Assembly (NCBI GenBank): GCA_038125725.1
Contig: JAYPEK010000011.1
Span: forward strand, 1-64,000
Direction: 5' to 3'
DNA from: TMED8 sp038125725
GTDB taxonomy: Bacteria; Pseudomonadota; Alphaproteobacteria; Rhodospirillales; Casp-alpha2
Length of the DNA stretch: 64,000 bases
Of the stretch, positions 32,146 through 40,743 are shown one piece after another. The position numbers were made by a program, and so were the translations under genes. The notes under the pieces are model-generated. The model worked only from the letters and a program-made list of their open reading frames with translations, searched no databases and had not been told where the DNA came from. Position 1 is the stretch's first letter. Each line of letters starts with the position of its first letter.

Positions 32146-32799
32146 CTAGAGGCTTTTCTTCGAGAAGTACCAATCGGTGTACTCGTAGCCTTCGCTCTCC
32201 CGCGCCTGGGCGGCCTCGACGGTGGCCGGCGGCGGCACGATGACCTTGTCGCCGGGCTGCCAGTTTTCCGGCGTCGCCACTTTGTTGGCGTCAGAGGTCT
32301 GCAGCGCGGTAACGAGGCGCACGAACTCGGCGATGGAGCGGCCGTTGGTCATGGGATAGTAGACCATGGCGCGCAGGTTGCCTTCCGGGTCGATGATGAA
32401 GGTCGCGCGCACCGCAGACGTGTCACTGGCGCCCGGTTGGATCATGCCGTAGGCCTTGGCCACGTCCATCGACAGATCTGCGATAATCGGGAAGCGGACA
32501 TCGACGTCGAACTTCTCCTTGATGTTGCGCACCCAGGCGATGTGCGAATAGTGCGAATCGATGGAAAGTCCCAGCAGCTCGCAATCGAGCTCGGCGAATT
32601 TATCCTGCGCCTTGGCGAAGGCCATGAACTCGGTCGTGCACACCGGCGTGAAGTCAGCCGGGTGCGAGAACAGCACCAGCCACTTGCCCTTGTAGTCGGC
32701 GAGCGAGCGCGGGCCGTGCGTCGTTTCGGCGTGGAAGTCGGGGGCCGGGCGGTTCAGTTGCGGCAATCCGGCTTGGGTTTCGGGGACTTGAGCGTCCAT
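32146..32799 (-). CDS. 1-Cys (Prx6-type) peroxiredoxin
   Basis: A 217-residue thiol peroxidase. The peroxidatic Cys is in FSHPADFTPVCTTEF (T-x-x-C form), with the conserved Arg in SAVRATFIIDPEGNLRAM. The C-terminal extension (about 165-217: NWQPGDKVIVPPPATVEAAQARESEGYEYTDWYF) identifies the Prx6/AhpC2-like group, and no second resolving Cys is visible. Start is the ATG with an aaggag site upstream on the minus strand. It detoxifies peroxides; the large AT-rich upstream gap may hold its promoter. Confidence 0.92.
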   Translation of the reverse strand: MDAQVPETQAGLPQLNRPAPDFHAETTHGPRSLADYKGKWLVLFSHPADFTPVCTTEFMAFAKAQDKFAELDCELLGLSIDSHYSHIAWVRNIKEKFDVDVRFPIIADLSMDVAKAYGMIQPGASDTSAVRATFIIDPEGNLRAMVYYPMTNGRSIAEFVRLVTALQTSDANKVATPENWQPGDKVIVPPPATVEAAQARESEGYEYTDWYFSKKSL

Positions 32800-33195
32800 G
32801 GTTTTTCTCCTTGCTGATATCGAGTTGAGGTTTGGGTCCGGTTGCGCAGGATCATGAGGTGTTTCTGCGTTTGCGTATTAGAATAATTATAAACGATAGC
32901 TTGGCCGTCTGTGACTAAGTCCCCTTAGCCGAATATTTTGACGATGTTTATTTTCGCGCTCGAATTACTGCGGCACGCATGCATTTCCTCTGGGGGTCGC
33001 GGCGCTGGAATTCGTATTCCCCTAATTTCCGTTTACGTAAACGTCAACTTATGTTACTGAAGGCGTCGTGTTAGCGGGGCAAGTGCGGCTGGGACTTGCT
33101 CGGCGCGCTTGGGTCAGCCCGGCGGTTCGCGCTATAGTACCGCCGATTGCCGCACGGCCCGGATGCCGGCGCCGGCCACGATGGGGAGGGATGCC
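32800..33195. other. Noncoding divergent region between peroxiredoxin and icmF
   Basis: About 400 bases without a gene, AT-rich in the first 250 bases. It must hold the promoters of the peroxiredoxin and icmF. One symmetrical operator-like element is annotated separately. No riboswitch was recognised, although icmF needs B12. Confidence 0.55.
33032..33047. promoter_or_regulatory. Palindromic operator candidate upstream of icmF
   Basis: The 16 bases tttacgtaaacgtcaa fit a symmetrical TTnACGTwwACGTnAA pattern, about 150 bases upstream of icmF. This resembles, from memory, sites of the MerR-family regulator LiuR that controls branched-chain amino acid degradation, which would suit an isobutyryl-CoA mutase gene. 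The identification of the regulator is inference. Confidence 0.45.
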
Positions 33196-36100
33196 ATGCC
33201 TGATGACGGGAAGGCGCTGGAAACCGAGTTTCCGCAAAGTTACACGGCCGAGAACCAGCTCAGGTTAATCACCGCCACCAGCCTGTTCGACGGCCACGAT
33301 GCCTCCATCAACATCATGCGCCGCATCCTGCAGGCGGGCGGCGCCGAGGTCGTGCACCTGGGCCACAACCGCTCCGTCGATGAGGTTGTGACCGCCGCCA
33401 TCCAGGAGGACGCGCACGGCATTGCGGTTTCGTCCTACCAGGGCGGGCACGTGGAGTATTTCAAGTACATGGTCGATCTGCTGCGCGAGCGCGGGCGGCC
33501 CGACATCAAGGTGTTCGGCGGCGGCGGCGGTGTCATCGTCGCGCCCGAGATCAAGGAACTGCACGATTACGGCGTGGCGCGCATCTATTCGCCGCACGAC
33601 GGCCAGCGAATGGGGCTGCCCGGCATGATCGCCGACATGATGCGCCTCGCCGACTGCGACCTGGCCGCCGACCTGCCGGGCGATCTCTCGGGCTTGGAGG
33701 CCGGTGACCCGGCGGCGCTGGCGCGGGTGATCTCCGGGCTCGAGCTCGGCCGGCTGGATGCGAAACTGGTGGAGGCCATCCGCGCAGCCGCGGAGGACCG
33801 CGCGCCGGTGCCGGTGCTCGGCATCACCGGCACCGGCGGCGCCGGCAAGTCGTCGCTGACCGACGAATTGATCCGCCGCTTTCGGCTCTATTCGGATGAG
33901 CCCAAAATCGCCGTCATCGCCATCGATCCGACGCGCAAGAAGACCAACGGCGCGCTCTTGGGCGACCGCATTCGCATGAACGCCATCAGCGGCGGCAATG
34001 TTTACATGCGCTCGCTGGCGACGCGCGATTCCGCCTCCGAAGTGGTACCGGCCACCGCGGATATCATCGCGGCGTGCAAGGCCGCCGGTTACGACCTCGT
34101 CATCCTGGAAACGCCGGGCATCGGCCAGGGCGATGCGGCGGTGGTCGACCTTGTCGACCTGTCGCTGTACGTGATGACGCCCGAGTTCGGCGCCCAGAGC
34201 CAGCTTGAGAAGATCGACATGCTGGATTTCGCCGATGCGGTGGCGATCAACAAGCTCGACCGCAAGGGCGCCATGGACGCGCTCCGCGATGTGCGGAAAC
34301 AGGTGCAGCGCAACCGCGAAGCCTTCGGCCAATTGCCGGACGACATGCCGGTCTTCGGCTGCATGGCGGCGAAGTTCGCCGATATCGGCGTCACCGCGCT
34401 TTATCAGGAGCTGCTTTCGCAGTTCACCGAGAAGGGGCTCGGCGATTTCCATTGTTCGCTCAGCCCCGTCGGCGTCCGCCAATCGGAGCCGGGCCAGGCG
34501 ATCGTGCCGCCCGATCGCGTGCGCTACCTAGCCGAGGTTGCCGCTACGGTGCGCGGCTATCACCAGACCATCGCCGAACAGTCGCGCCTGGCGCGCGAGC
34601 GCCAGCAGCTTTCGGAAACCAAGCGCATGCTGGCGGATGCGGGTGAAACCGGATCGGATGCCATCGACGCGTTGATCGCCAAGCGCGACGAAGAGCTCGA
34701 TCCGCGCGCCAAGAAGTTGCTGGAGATCTGGCCCAAGGTGGTCGAGAGCTATTCCGGCGACGAGTACGTGGTGAAAATCCGCGACAAGGAAATCCGCACG
34801 TCCCTGAAACGCGAAACGCTTTCCGGCAACCAGGTGTCGCGCGTGGCGCTGCCGAAGTTCGAGGACCAGGGCGAGTTGCTGAAATGGTTGCTGCGCGAGA
34901 ACCTGCCGGGCTCGTTCCCCTATACGGCCGGTGTTTTCGCCTTCAAGCGCGATGGCGAGGACCCGACCCGCATGTTCGCGGGCGAGGGCGATGCCTTCCG
35001 CACCAACGCGCGGTTCAAGATGGTGTCCGAGAACTTCGACGCCAAGCGGCTGTCGACGGCCTTCGATTCCGTCACGCTCTATGGCTTCGACCCGGACCTG
35101 CGCCCCGACATCTATGGCAAGGTCGGCAACTCCGGCGTTTCCATCGCCACGCTGGAAGACATGAAGGTGCTCTATTCGGGCTTCGATCTCTGCAGCCCGA
35201 CGACGTCGGTCTCCATGACCATCAACGGCCCGGCGCCGATGGCGCTGGCGATGTTCCTGAACACCGCCATCGACCAGCAGATCGACAAGTTCCGCGAAGA
35301 CAACGGTCGCGAGCCCACCGACGAGGAAGCCGAAAAGATTGCCGAGTGGGTGCACGAGAACGTCCGCGGCACCGTGCAGGCGGATATCCTGAAGGAAGAC
35401 CAAGGCCAGAACACTTGCATCTTCTCGACCGAGTTCGCCTTGAAGATGATGGCCGACATCCAGGAATACTTCGTCCACAACCGGGTCAGGAACTTCTATT
35501 CGGTGTCGATCTCCGGCTATCACATCGCCGAAGCCGGCGCCAATCCGATCTCGCAGTTGGCTTTCACGCTGGCCAACGGGTTCACCTACGTGGAGGCCTA
35601 CCTGGCGCGCGGCATGCACATCGACGATTTCGCGCCCAACCTGTCGTTCTTCTTTTCCAACGGCATGGACCCGGAATACACCGTCATGGGCCGCGTCGCG
35701 CGCCGCATCTGGGCGACGGCGCTCAGGTTCAAGTACGGCGCCAACGAACGTTCACAGAAGCTCAAGTATCACACCCAGACGTCAGGCCGCTCGCTGCACG
35801 CGCAGGAGATGGACTTCAACGACATCCGCACCACCCTGCAGGCGCTGATCGCCACCTACGACAATACCAACTCTTTGCACACCAACGCCTTCGACGAGGC
35901 CGTCACCACGCCGACCGCCGACAGCGTGCGGCGCGCGCTGGCCATCCAGATGATCATCAACAAGGAATGGGGCCTGGCGAAGAACGAGAACCCGAACCAG
36001 GGCTCGTTCGTCATTGAGGAGCTGACCGACCTGGTGGAGGAGGCGGTGCTGCAGGAGTTCGAGCGAATCGCCGAACGCGGCGGCGTCTTGGGCGCCATGG

Positions 36101-36462
36101 AAACCGGCTATCAGCGCGGCAAGATCCAAGAGGAATCGCTCGTCTACGAGCACAAGAAACACGATGGCTCCTACCCGATCGTCGGCGTCAACACGTTCCT
36201 CAATCCCAATCCGCAAGACGATATCGTGCCGGAATTGCAGCGCTCGACGGAAGATGAAAAACAAAGCCAACTCAATCGCTTGTCGGAATTTCATCAGAAA
36301 AACGACGAACTTTCCCCGGCCATGGTCAGCCGTCTGAAGGAGACCGCGACGACCGGCGGCAACGTGTTTGCCGTCTTGATGGATGCAGTCCGCGTCTGCT
36401 CCCTCGGTCAGATCACAGATGCGCTGTTCGATGCCGGAGGACAATACCGCCGTAATATGTAG
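33196..36462 (+). CDS. icmF: Fused isobutyryl-CoA mutase (IcmF)
   Basis: Adenosylcobalamin-dependent interconversion of isobutyryl-CoA and n-butyryl-CoA, with built-in GTPase chaperone. The 1088-residue product has three parts: a B12-binding domain (about 20-155) with the D32-x-H34 ligand segment FDGHDASINIMRRIL and GGGGGVIVAPEI; a MeaB-like G domain (about 200-420) with P-loop GTGGAGKS (212-219), a region VILETPGIGQGD and NKLDRKGAMDAL; and the mutase barrel (about 540-1088) with RMFAGEGDAFRTNARF, SMTINGPAPMALAMF, SISGYHIAEAGANPISQLAFTLA and HTQTSGRSLHAQEMDFNDIRTT. Start ATG has a ggaggg site; no co-transcribed acyl-CoA gene precedes it. A short protein of unknown function follows 13 bases downstream. 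Confidence 0.96.
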   Translation: MPDDGKALETEFPQSYTAENQLRLITATSLFDGHDASINIMRRILQAGGAEVVHLGHNRSVDEVVTAAIQEDAHGIAVSSYQGGHVEYFKYMVDLLRERGRPDIKVFGGGGGVIVAPEIKELHDYGVARIYSPHDGQRMGLPGMIADMMRLADCDLAADLPGDLSGLEAGDPAALARVISGLELGRLDAKLVEAIRAAAEDRAPVPVLGITGTGGAGKSSLTDELIRRFRLYSDEPKIAVIAIDPTRKKTNGALLGDRIRMNAISGGNVYMRSLATRDSASEVVPATADIIAACKAAGYDLVILETPGIGQGDAAVVDLVDLSLYVMTPEFGAQSQLEKIDMLDFADAVAINKLDRKGAMDALRDVRKQVQRNREAFGQLPDDMPVFGCMAAKFADIGVTALYQELLSQFTEKGLGDFHCSLSPVGVRQSEPGQAIVPPDRVRYLAEVAATVRGYHQTIAEQSRLARERQQLSETKRMLADAGETGSDAIDALIAKRDEELDPRAKKLLEIWPKVVESYSGDEYVVKIRDKEIRTSLKRETLSGNQVSRVALPKFEDQGELLKWLLRENLPGSFPYTAGVFAFKRDGEDPTRMFAGEGDAFRTNARFKMVSENFDAKRLSTAFDSVTLYGFDPDLRPDIYGKVGNSGVSIATLEDMKVLYSGFDLCSPTTSVSMTINGPAPMALAMFLNTAIDQQIDKFREDNGREPTDEEAEKIAEWVHENVRGTVQADILKEDQGQNTCIFSTEFALKMMADIQEYFVHNRVRNFYSVSISGYHIAEAGANPISQLAFTLANGFTYVEAYLARGMHIDDFAPNLSFFFSNGMDPEYTVMGRVARRIWATALRFKYGANERSQKLKYHTQTSGRSLHAQEMDFNDIRTTLQALIATYDNTNSLHTNAFDEAVTTPTADSVRRALAIQMIINKEWGLAKNENPNQGSFVIEELTDLVEEAVLQEFERIAERGGVLGAMETGYQRGKIQEESLVYEHKKHDGSYPIVGVNTFLNPNPQDDIVPELQRSTEDEKQSQLNRLSEFHQKNDELSPAMVSRLKETATTGGNVFAVLMDAVRVCSLGQITDALFDAGGQYRRNM

Positions 36463-36475
36463 TAAGCTCGCGGCC

Positions 36476-36736
36476 ATGCGATCGACTAGACGGCCACCCG
36501 TTTCCCCTGCCGCCGTTGGCCTGCGCGAGGTGCTCTACGAGTTCCGGCGCATCGGCAGGTACCTGCGCGTCAATGCCATCGATCCCATCACCGGGATCGA
36601 GGTCACGATGATGGGGGACCCCAAGGCCGGCACCACCGAATTGAAGCGCCTGGCCATGCGCAAACTGGCCTATGTGATCGATAAGCGCAGACGGGAAGCC
36701 CGGGGCGAGGCCGGCGGGATCGACGAGCGGGCCTAG
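36476..36736 (+). CDS. DUF6898-like small conserved protein
   Basis: An 86-residue protein whose core VLYEFRRIGRYLRVNAIDPITGIEVTMMGDPKAGTTELKRLAMRKLAYVIDKRR matches, as I recall, a short conserved family of Rhodospirillales with no known function. It starts 13 bases after icmF and ends just before the convergent mucR. The single domain has a beta-rich first half and a helical second half. Family name is tentative. Confidence 0.65.
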   Translation: MRSTRRPPVSPAAVGLREVLYEFRRIGRYLRVNAIDPITGIEVTMMGDPKAGTTELKRLAMRKLAYVIDKRRREARGEAGGIDERA

Positions 36737-36744
36737 CTGGTGAT

Positions 36745-37188
36745 CTAAGACCCGCTGACAGGCTTGCCGGGGCGGGTGCGGCCGAGGCCCATCTGTTTGG
36801 CGAACTTGGAGCGCTGTTCGGCGTATTTCGGCGCCACCATCGGATAGTCGGACGGCAGGTTCCAGCGCTGGCGGTATTCTTCCGGGCTGAGGCCGTAGGC
36901 CGCCTTGAGATGGCGCTTCAGCATCTTCAGCCGGCGGCCGTCCTCCAGGCAAACAATATAATTAGGCGCCACCGACTTGGAGATGGAGACGGCGGGGCGG
37001 CGGTTCACTTGCCGCGTTTCGGCTTCCGGCGCTTCGCCAAGGCCCGAAAGGGCGTCGTGAACGGTATGGAGGAGGGCGGGGAGCTGGTCGGATTCCAGGG
37101 AGTTTTTCGCCACATAGGCCGCCGCGACGCGGACGGTCATGCGCAAGACATCGTTTCGGGAGACCTTGCTCCCAACCTGACCCGACAT
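36745..37188 (-). CDS. mucR: MucR/Ros family transcriptional regulator
   Basis: A 147-residue alphaproteobacterial regulator of envelope polysaccharide, motility and virulence-type genes. The DNA-binding zinc-finger-like domain is SISKSVAPNYIVCLEDGRRLKMLKRHLKAAYGLSPEEYRQRWNLPSDYPMVAPKYAEQRS (about 68-125). The ligand set reads Cys80, Asp83, His93, but the last expected His is Ala97, so the zinc site looks incomplete; some homologues are known to fold without zinc. Start ATG has a gggagg site. Faces rpiB divergently across a 203-base gap. Confidence 0.92.
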   Translation of the reverse strand: MSGQVGSKVSRNDVLRMTVRVAAAYVAKNSLESDQLPALLHTVHDALSGLGEAPEAETRQVNRRPAVSISKSVAPNYIVCLEDGRRLKMLKRHLKAAYGLSPEEYRQRWNLPSDYPMVAPKYAEQRSKFAKQMGLGRTRPGKPVSGS

Positions 37189-37391
37189 GGAACCTCCCCG
37201 TTTGGCGTTTTTTGAATTGCCGCATCATAGGGTTTGGCGCGCCGCGCGGGCAACTGAAAAATCGCGGAAATCCAAGGTATTTCAGGGGCAGGAAGATTCC
37301 CCCGCGAGGCCTAGTGTGTGTGTTGGCATTGGGACTCCAGATATGGTACAGAATGGAATCCGCAACCGTTTCACCAGGGTTGAAATCTGAG

Positions 37392-37835
37392 ATGTCGGAA
37401 CCGACCGTTGCCTTCGCCTGCGACCATGCCGGCTTGCCGCTGAAATCCCAACTGCTCGAAGAACTGTCCGGACGGGGCTATGAGATTCTGGACCTCGGCA
37501 CCAACACGTCGGATTCCGTCGACTATCCGGACTTCGGTTTTGCCATGGCCAAGGCGCTCGAAGAGGGCCGCGCCGATATCGGCGTGCTGGTCTGCGGCAG
37601 CGGCATCGGCATCTCCATCGCCGCCAACCGCTACCCCAACGTGCGCGCCGCGCTGGTGCATGACGCGCTCGGCGCGCGCATGTGCCGCCAGCACAACGAC
37701 GCTAACGTCATCTGCTTCGGCGCGCGCATGATCGGCGAGGACACCGCCAAGGACTGCCTCGATATCTTCCTCGCCACCGAATTCGAGGGCGGCCGCCATG
37801 CTCGCCGTGTCGGCAAGCTCTCTTCGCCCACCTGA
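37392..37835 (+). CDS. rpiB: Ribose-5-phosphate isomerase B
   Basis: Interconverts ribose-5-phosphate and ribulose-5-phosphate. The 147-residue protein shows AFACDHAGLPLKSQLLEEL (His9-like and Asp), NTSDSVDYPDFG, the catalytic Cys region VLVCGSGIGISIAANR, and ALVHDALGARMCRQHNDANVICFGARMIG. Start ATG was chosen before SEPTVAFACDHAG. glyA follows after 25 bases, a common alphaproteobacterial pairing, so both are probably one transcript. Confidence 0.95.
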   Translation: MSEPTVAFACDHAGLPLKSQLLEELSGRGYEILDLGTNTSDSVDYPDFGFAMAKALEEGRADIGVLVCGSGIGISIAANRYPNVRAALVHDALGARMCRQHNDANVICFGARMIGEDTAKDCLDIFLATEFEGGRHARRVGKLSSPT

Positions 37836-37860
37836 ACGCTCGATTGGGAACAGGACCAAT

Positions 37861-39171
37861 ATGTTGAACACCCCGCATTCCTACGCGTCGGACGAACTGG
37901 CCGACTTCTTCGGCCAGGACCTGGCCGAGCGCGACCACGACATCAAGGCCGCCATCGACGACGAGCTTGGCCGCCAGCAGGACCAGATCGAACTGATTGC
38001 GTCCGAGAACATCGTCTCCAAGGCGGTCATGCAGGCGCAGGGCGGCGTCATGACCAACAAGTACGCCGAAGGCTATCCCGGCCGGCGCTACTATGGCGGC
38101 TGCGAATTCGTCGATGTCGGCGAGGCGCTGGCCATCGACCGCGCCAAGCAGTTGTTCGATTGTGCCTTCGTCAACGTGCAGCCGCATTCCGGCGCCCAGG
38201 CCAACGGCGCGGTCACCATGGCGCTTTTGCAGCCGGGCGACACGCTGATGGGCCTGTCGCTGGACGCCGGCGGCCATCTGACCCATGGCGCGGCGCCGGC
38301 GCAGTCGGGCAAGTGGTTCAACGCCGTGCAGTACGGCCTCACGCCCGATACGCATGTCGTCGATTTCGATCAGGTCGAAAGCCTGGCGCGCGAACACAAG
38401 CCGAAGCTGATCATCGCCGGCGGCTCCGCCTATCCGCGCACCCTCGATTTCCCGCGCTTCCGTGCCATCGCCGACGAGGTCGGCGCCTATTTGATGGTCG
38501 ACATGGCGCATTTCGCCGGCCTTGTCGCGGCGGGCGTGCATCCGTCGCCGCTGCCTTATGCCGACGTGGTCACCACCACGACCCACAAGACGCTGCGCGG
38601 GCCCAGGGGCGGCATGATCCTTTCCAACAACGAGGACCTGGGTAAGAAGATCAATTCCGCCGTGTTCCCGGGTCTGCAGGGCGGGCCCTTGATGCATGTC
38701 ATCGCCGCCAAGGCCGTCGCCTTCGGTGAGGCGCTCAGGCCGGAGTTCAAGGCCTATGCGGCGCGCGTCGTCGACAACGCCAAGGTTCTGGCGGCGACGC
38801 TGCAGGAACGCGGCCTCGATATCGTTTCCGGCGGCACCGACACGCACCTGATGCTGGTCGATCTCAGGCCCAAGGGCCTCAAGGGCAATGCCGCCGAGGA
38901 GACGCTCGAGCGCGCCGGCATGACCTGCAACAAGAACGGCGTGCCCGGCGATCCGGAAAAGCCGACGGTGACCTCGGGTGTGCGGCTCGGCACGCCGGCC
39001 GGCACGACGCGCGGGCTCGGCACGGATGAGTTCCGCCAGATCGGCAATCTGATCGGCGACGTGCTCGACGGGTTGGCGGCGAACGGCGAGGACAACGGCG
39101 CCGCCGAAGGCAAGGCCCGCGAAGCGGTGGACGAACTCTGCCGCCGTTTCCCGATCTATATGGACATGTAA
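37861..39171 (+). CDS. glyA: Serine hydroxymethyltransferase
   Basis: PLP enzyme that converts serine plus tetrahydrofolate to glycine and methylene-THF, the main one-carbon source. The 436-residue product shows DQIELIASENIVSKAVMQAQG, NKYAEGYPGRRYYGGCEFVD, HLTHGAAPAQSGKWF, VDMAHFAGLVAAGVHPSP and the PLP lysine in TTTTHKTLRGPRGGMIL. Start ATG has an agga site. The nrdR gene follows in order glyA-nrdR-ribD, which is widely conserved in alphaproteobacteria. No glycine riboswitch is seen upstream. Confidence 0.97.
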   Translation: MLNTPHSYASDELADFFGQDLAERDHDIKAAIDDELGRQQDQIELIASENIVSKAVMQAQGGVMTNKYAEGYPGRRYYGGCEFVDVGEALAIDRAKQLFDCAFVNVQPHSGAQANGAVTMALLQPGDTLMGLSLDAGGHLTHGAAPAQSGKWFNAVQYGLTPDTHVVDFDQVESLAREHKPKLIIAGGSAYPRTLDFPRFRAIADEVGAYLMVDMAHFAGLVAAGVHPSPLPYADVVTTTTHKTLRGPRGGMILSNNEDLGKKINSAVFPGLQGGPLMHVIAAKAVAFGEALRPEFKAYAARVVDNAKVLAATLQERGLDIVSGGTDTHLMLVDLRPKGLKGNAAEETLERAGMTCNKNGVPGDPEKPTVTSGVRLGTPAGTTRGLGTDEFRQIGNLIGDVLDGLAANGEDNGAAEGKAREAVDELCRRFPIYMDM

Positions 39172-39228
39172 TAAATGCACGGCCGCCGATCGCTCCTGAC
39201 GGACGGCCCAAAGGGGAGGAAGTAAAAG

Positions 39229-39690
39229 ATGCGCTGCCCGTTTTGCGGACATCTCGACACGCAGGTGAAGGATTCCCGGCCGACCGAGGATCACGCCGCC
39301 ATCCGCCGGCGCCGGTTCTGTCCGGAATGCGGCTCGCGCTGGACCACCTTCGAGCGCGTGCAGCTGCGCGAGCTCACCGTGGTCAAGAGCAACGGCGACA
39401 AGGCGCCCTTCGACCGTGACAAGCTGGCGCGTTCGCTTAAGATCGCGCTCCGCAAACGCCCCGTCGACGAAGACCGCATAGAGCGGATCGTCAACGGCAT
39501 CCAGCGCCGCCTGGAGGCGCTCGGCGAGAACGAAATCCCGACCAAGGTGGTGGGCGAGATGGTGATGGAGAACCTGCGCGATCTCGACATGGTCGCCTAC
39601 GTGCGCTTCGCCTCCGTCTACAAGAACTTCCGCGAAGCCCGGGATTTCGAGGAATTCGTGGAACACCTGGGTGACGACGCCGCCGACTGA
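39229..39690 (+). CDS. nrdR: Transcriptional repressor of ribonucleotide reductase genes
   Basis: Senses dATP/ATP through an ATP-cone and represses nrd operons by binding paired NrdR boxes. The 153-residue product has an N-terminal zinc ribbon (MRCPFCGHLDTQVKDSR to FCPECGSRWTTFERV, two CxxC pairs) and an ATP-cone (about 50-135: VVKSNGDKAPFDRDKLARSLKIAL and VYKNFREARDF). Start ATG has the strong ggggagga site. Candidate target boxes are at 856-913 upstream of nrdJ. The ribD frame begins within its 3' end. Confidence 0.96.
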   Translation: MRCPFCGHLDTQVKDSRPTEDHAAIRRRRFCPECGSRWTTFERVQLRELTVVKSNGDKAPFDRDKLARSLKIALRKRPVDEDRIERIVNGIQRRLEALGENEIPTKVVGEMVMENLRDLDMVAYVRFASVYKNFREARDFEEFVEHLGDDAAD

Positions 39691-40741
39691 CCCCGACATC
39701 GCGCGTTCGGACCGGCGCTGGATGCGCGCCGCGCTGACGCTTGCCGCGCGCGGCTTGGGCCGGGTCTGGCCCAATCCCGCCGTCGGCTGCATCCTGGTGC
39801 AGCCGGGCTCACCCGAGCGCGTCGTCGGTCGTGGCTGGACGCAGCCCGGCGGCCGGCCGCACGCGGAAACCGATGCGCTGGCCCGCGCCGGCGACAATGC
39901 CAGGGGCGCCACCGCCTATGTCACTCTTGAACCCTGTTCCCATACCGGCGAAACGCCACCTTGTGCCGACGCGCTGGTGGCGGCGGGGGTGGGACGCGTG
40001 GTGGTCGCCATGCAGGATCCGGATGAACGGGTCTCGGGGCGCGGCGTTCAGCGCCTTCGCGAGGCTGGCATTCCCGTTGCCGTCGGCTGCGAGGCAATTG
40101 CCGCCAGGCGCCTGAACGCCGGCTTCCTGAGCCGCATCGAGCGCGGCCGGCCCTGGGTAGCCCTGAAGACCGCGACCTCGCTCGACGGCCGTATCGCCAC
40201 CGCGTCGGGTAAAAGCCAATGGATCACCGGGCCCGAGGCGCGCGCGCGCGGGCATCTGCTTCGTGCCAAGTTCGATGCCATCCTCACCGGCAGTGGCACT
40301 GTGCGCGCCGACAATCCGCGCCTGACCTGCAGGTTGCCGGGCCTGGAAGACCGCTCGCCGCTGCCGGTGGTGATGCGGGGCGGTGATCCGCTGCCCGCCG
40401 ACGGGCACCTGATGAGCGGCGGCCTGACGCGGTTTTTCGGCGACGGCGAACGCCCCGACCCCGCCCAAGTGCTGACGGAATTGGCGGCGTCCGGCATGAC
40501 GCGGCTGCTGATTGAGGCCGGCGCCGGTATCGCCGCCGCCTTCCTTAACCGAGATTTGGTTGATGAGGTTCATTGGTTCCGTGCGCCGAAGATCATCGGC
40601 GCCGACGGGCTTGCGGCCATCGCCGATATGGGCCATGACAGCCCGAACGATCTGACCGATTTCGAGGCGGTCGAGCGCTGCCGGGTCGGTATCGATACTT
40701 ACGAGGTTTTGCGGCGGAAATCCGCCGGATTGGACGGCTGA
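39671..40741 (+). CDS. ribD: Bifunctional diaminohydroxyphosphoribosylaminopyrimidine deaminase / 5-amino-6-ribosylaminouracil reductase
   Basis: Second and third steps of riboflavin synthesis. The deaminase domain (about 15-160) carries the zinc motif HAETDALARAG and TLEPCSHTGETPPCADAL; the reductase domain (about 165-356) has ALKTATSLDGRIA, SQWITGPEARARGHLLRAKFDAILTGSGTVRADNPRLT and RLLIEAGAGIAAAFL. The start at 39671 (GTG) overlaps nrdR by 20 bases; an ATG at 39722 would trim 17 residues and still leave the family core, so the start is uncertain. ribE follows after 2 bases. Confidence 0.93.
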   Translation: MTTPPTDPDIARSDRRWMRAALTLAARGLGRVWPNPAVGCILVQPGSPERVVGRGWTQPGGRPHAETDALARAGDNARGATAYVTLEPCSHTGETPPCADALVAAGVGRVVVAMQDPDERVSGRGVQRLREAGIPVAVGCEAIAARRLNAGFLSRIERGRPWVALKTATSLDGRIATASGKSQWITGPEARARGHLLRAKFDAILTGSGTVRADNPRLTCRLPGLEDRSPLPVVMRGGDPLPADGHLMSGGLTRFFGDGERPDPAQVLTELAASGMTRLLIEAGAGIAAAFLNRDLVDEVHWFRAPKIIGADGLAAIADMGHDSPNDLTDFEAVERCRVGIDTYEVLRRKSAGLDG

Positions 40742-40743
40742 AC

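Noticed and set aside
32800..33195. Cobalamin riboswitch upstream of icmF
   Set aside because: No B12-box-like sequence was recognised by eye; a covariance-model scan would be decisive.
33265..34482. A 405-codon minus-strand frame opposite the 5' part of icmF
   Set aside because: Antisense shadow of the B12-binding and GTPase domains of icmF.
39172..39228. FMN riboswitch ahead of the riboflavin genes
   Set aside because: ribD starts inside nrdR and the 57-base gap before nrdR is too short for an FMN riboswitch.
37708..39912. A 734-codon open frame on the minus strand opposite rpiB, glyA and nrdR
   Set aside because: It is antisense to three well-recognised genes, its protein is His/Arg/Asp-rich without domain features, and it arises from the high GC third-codon bias.
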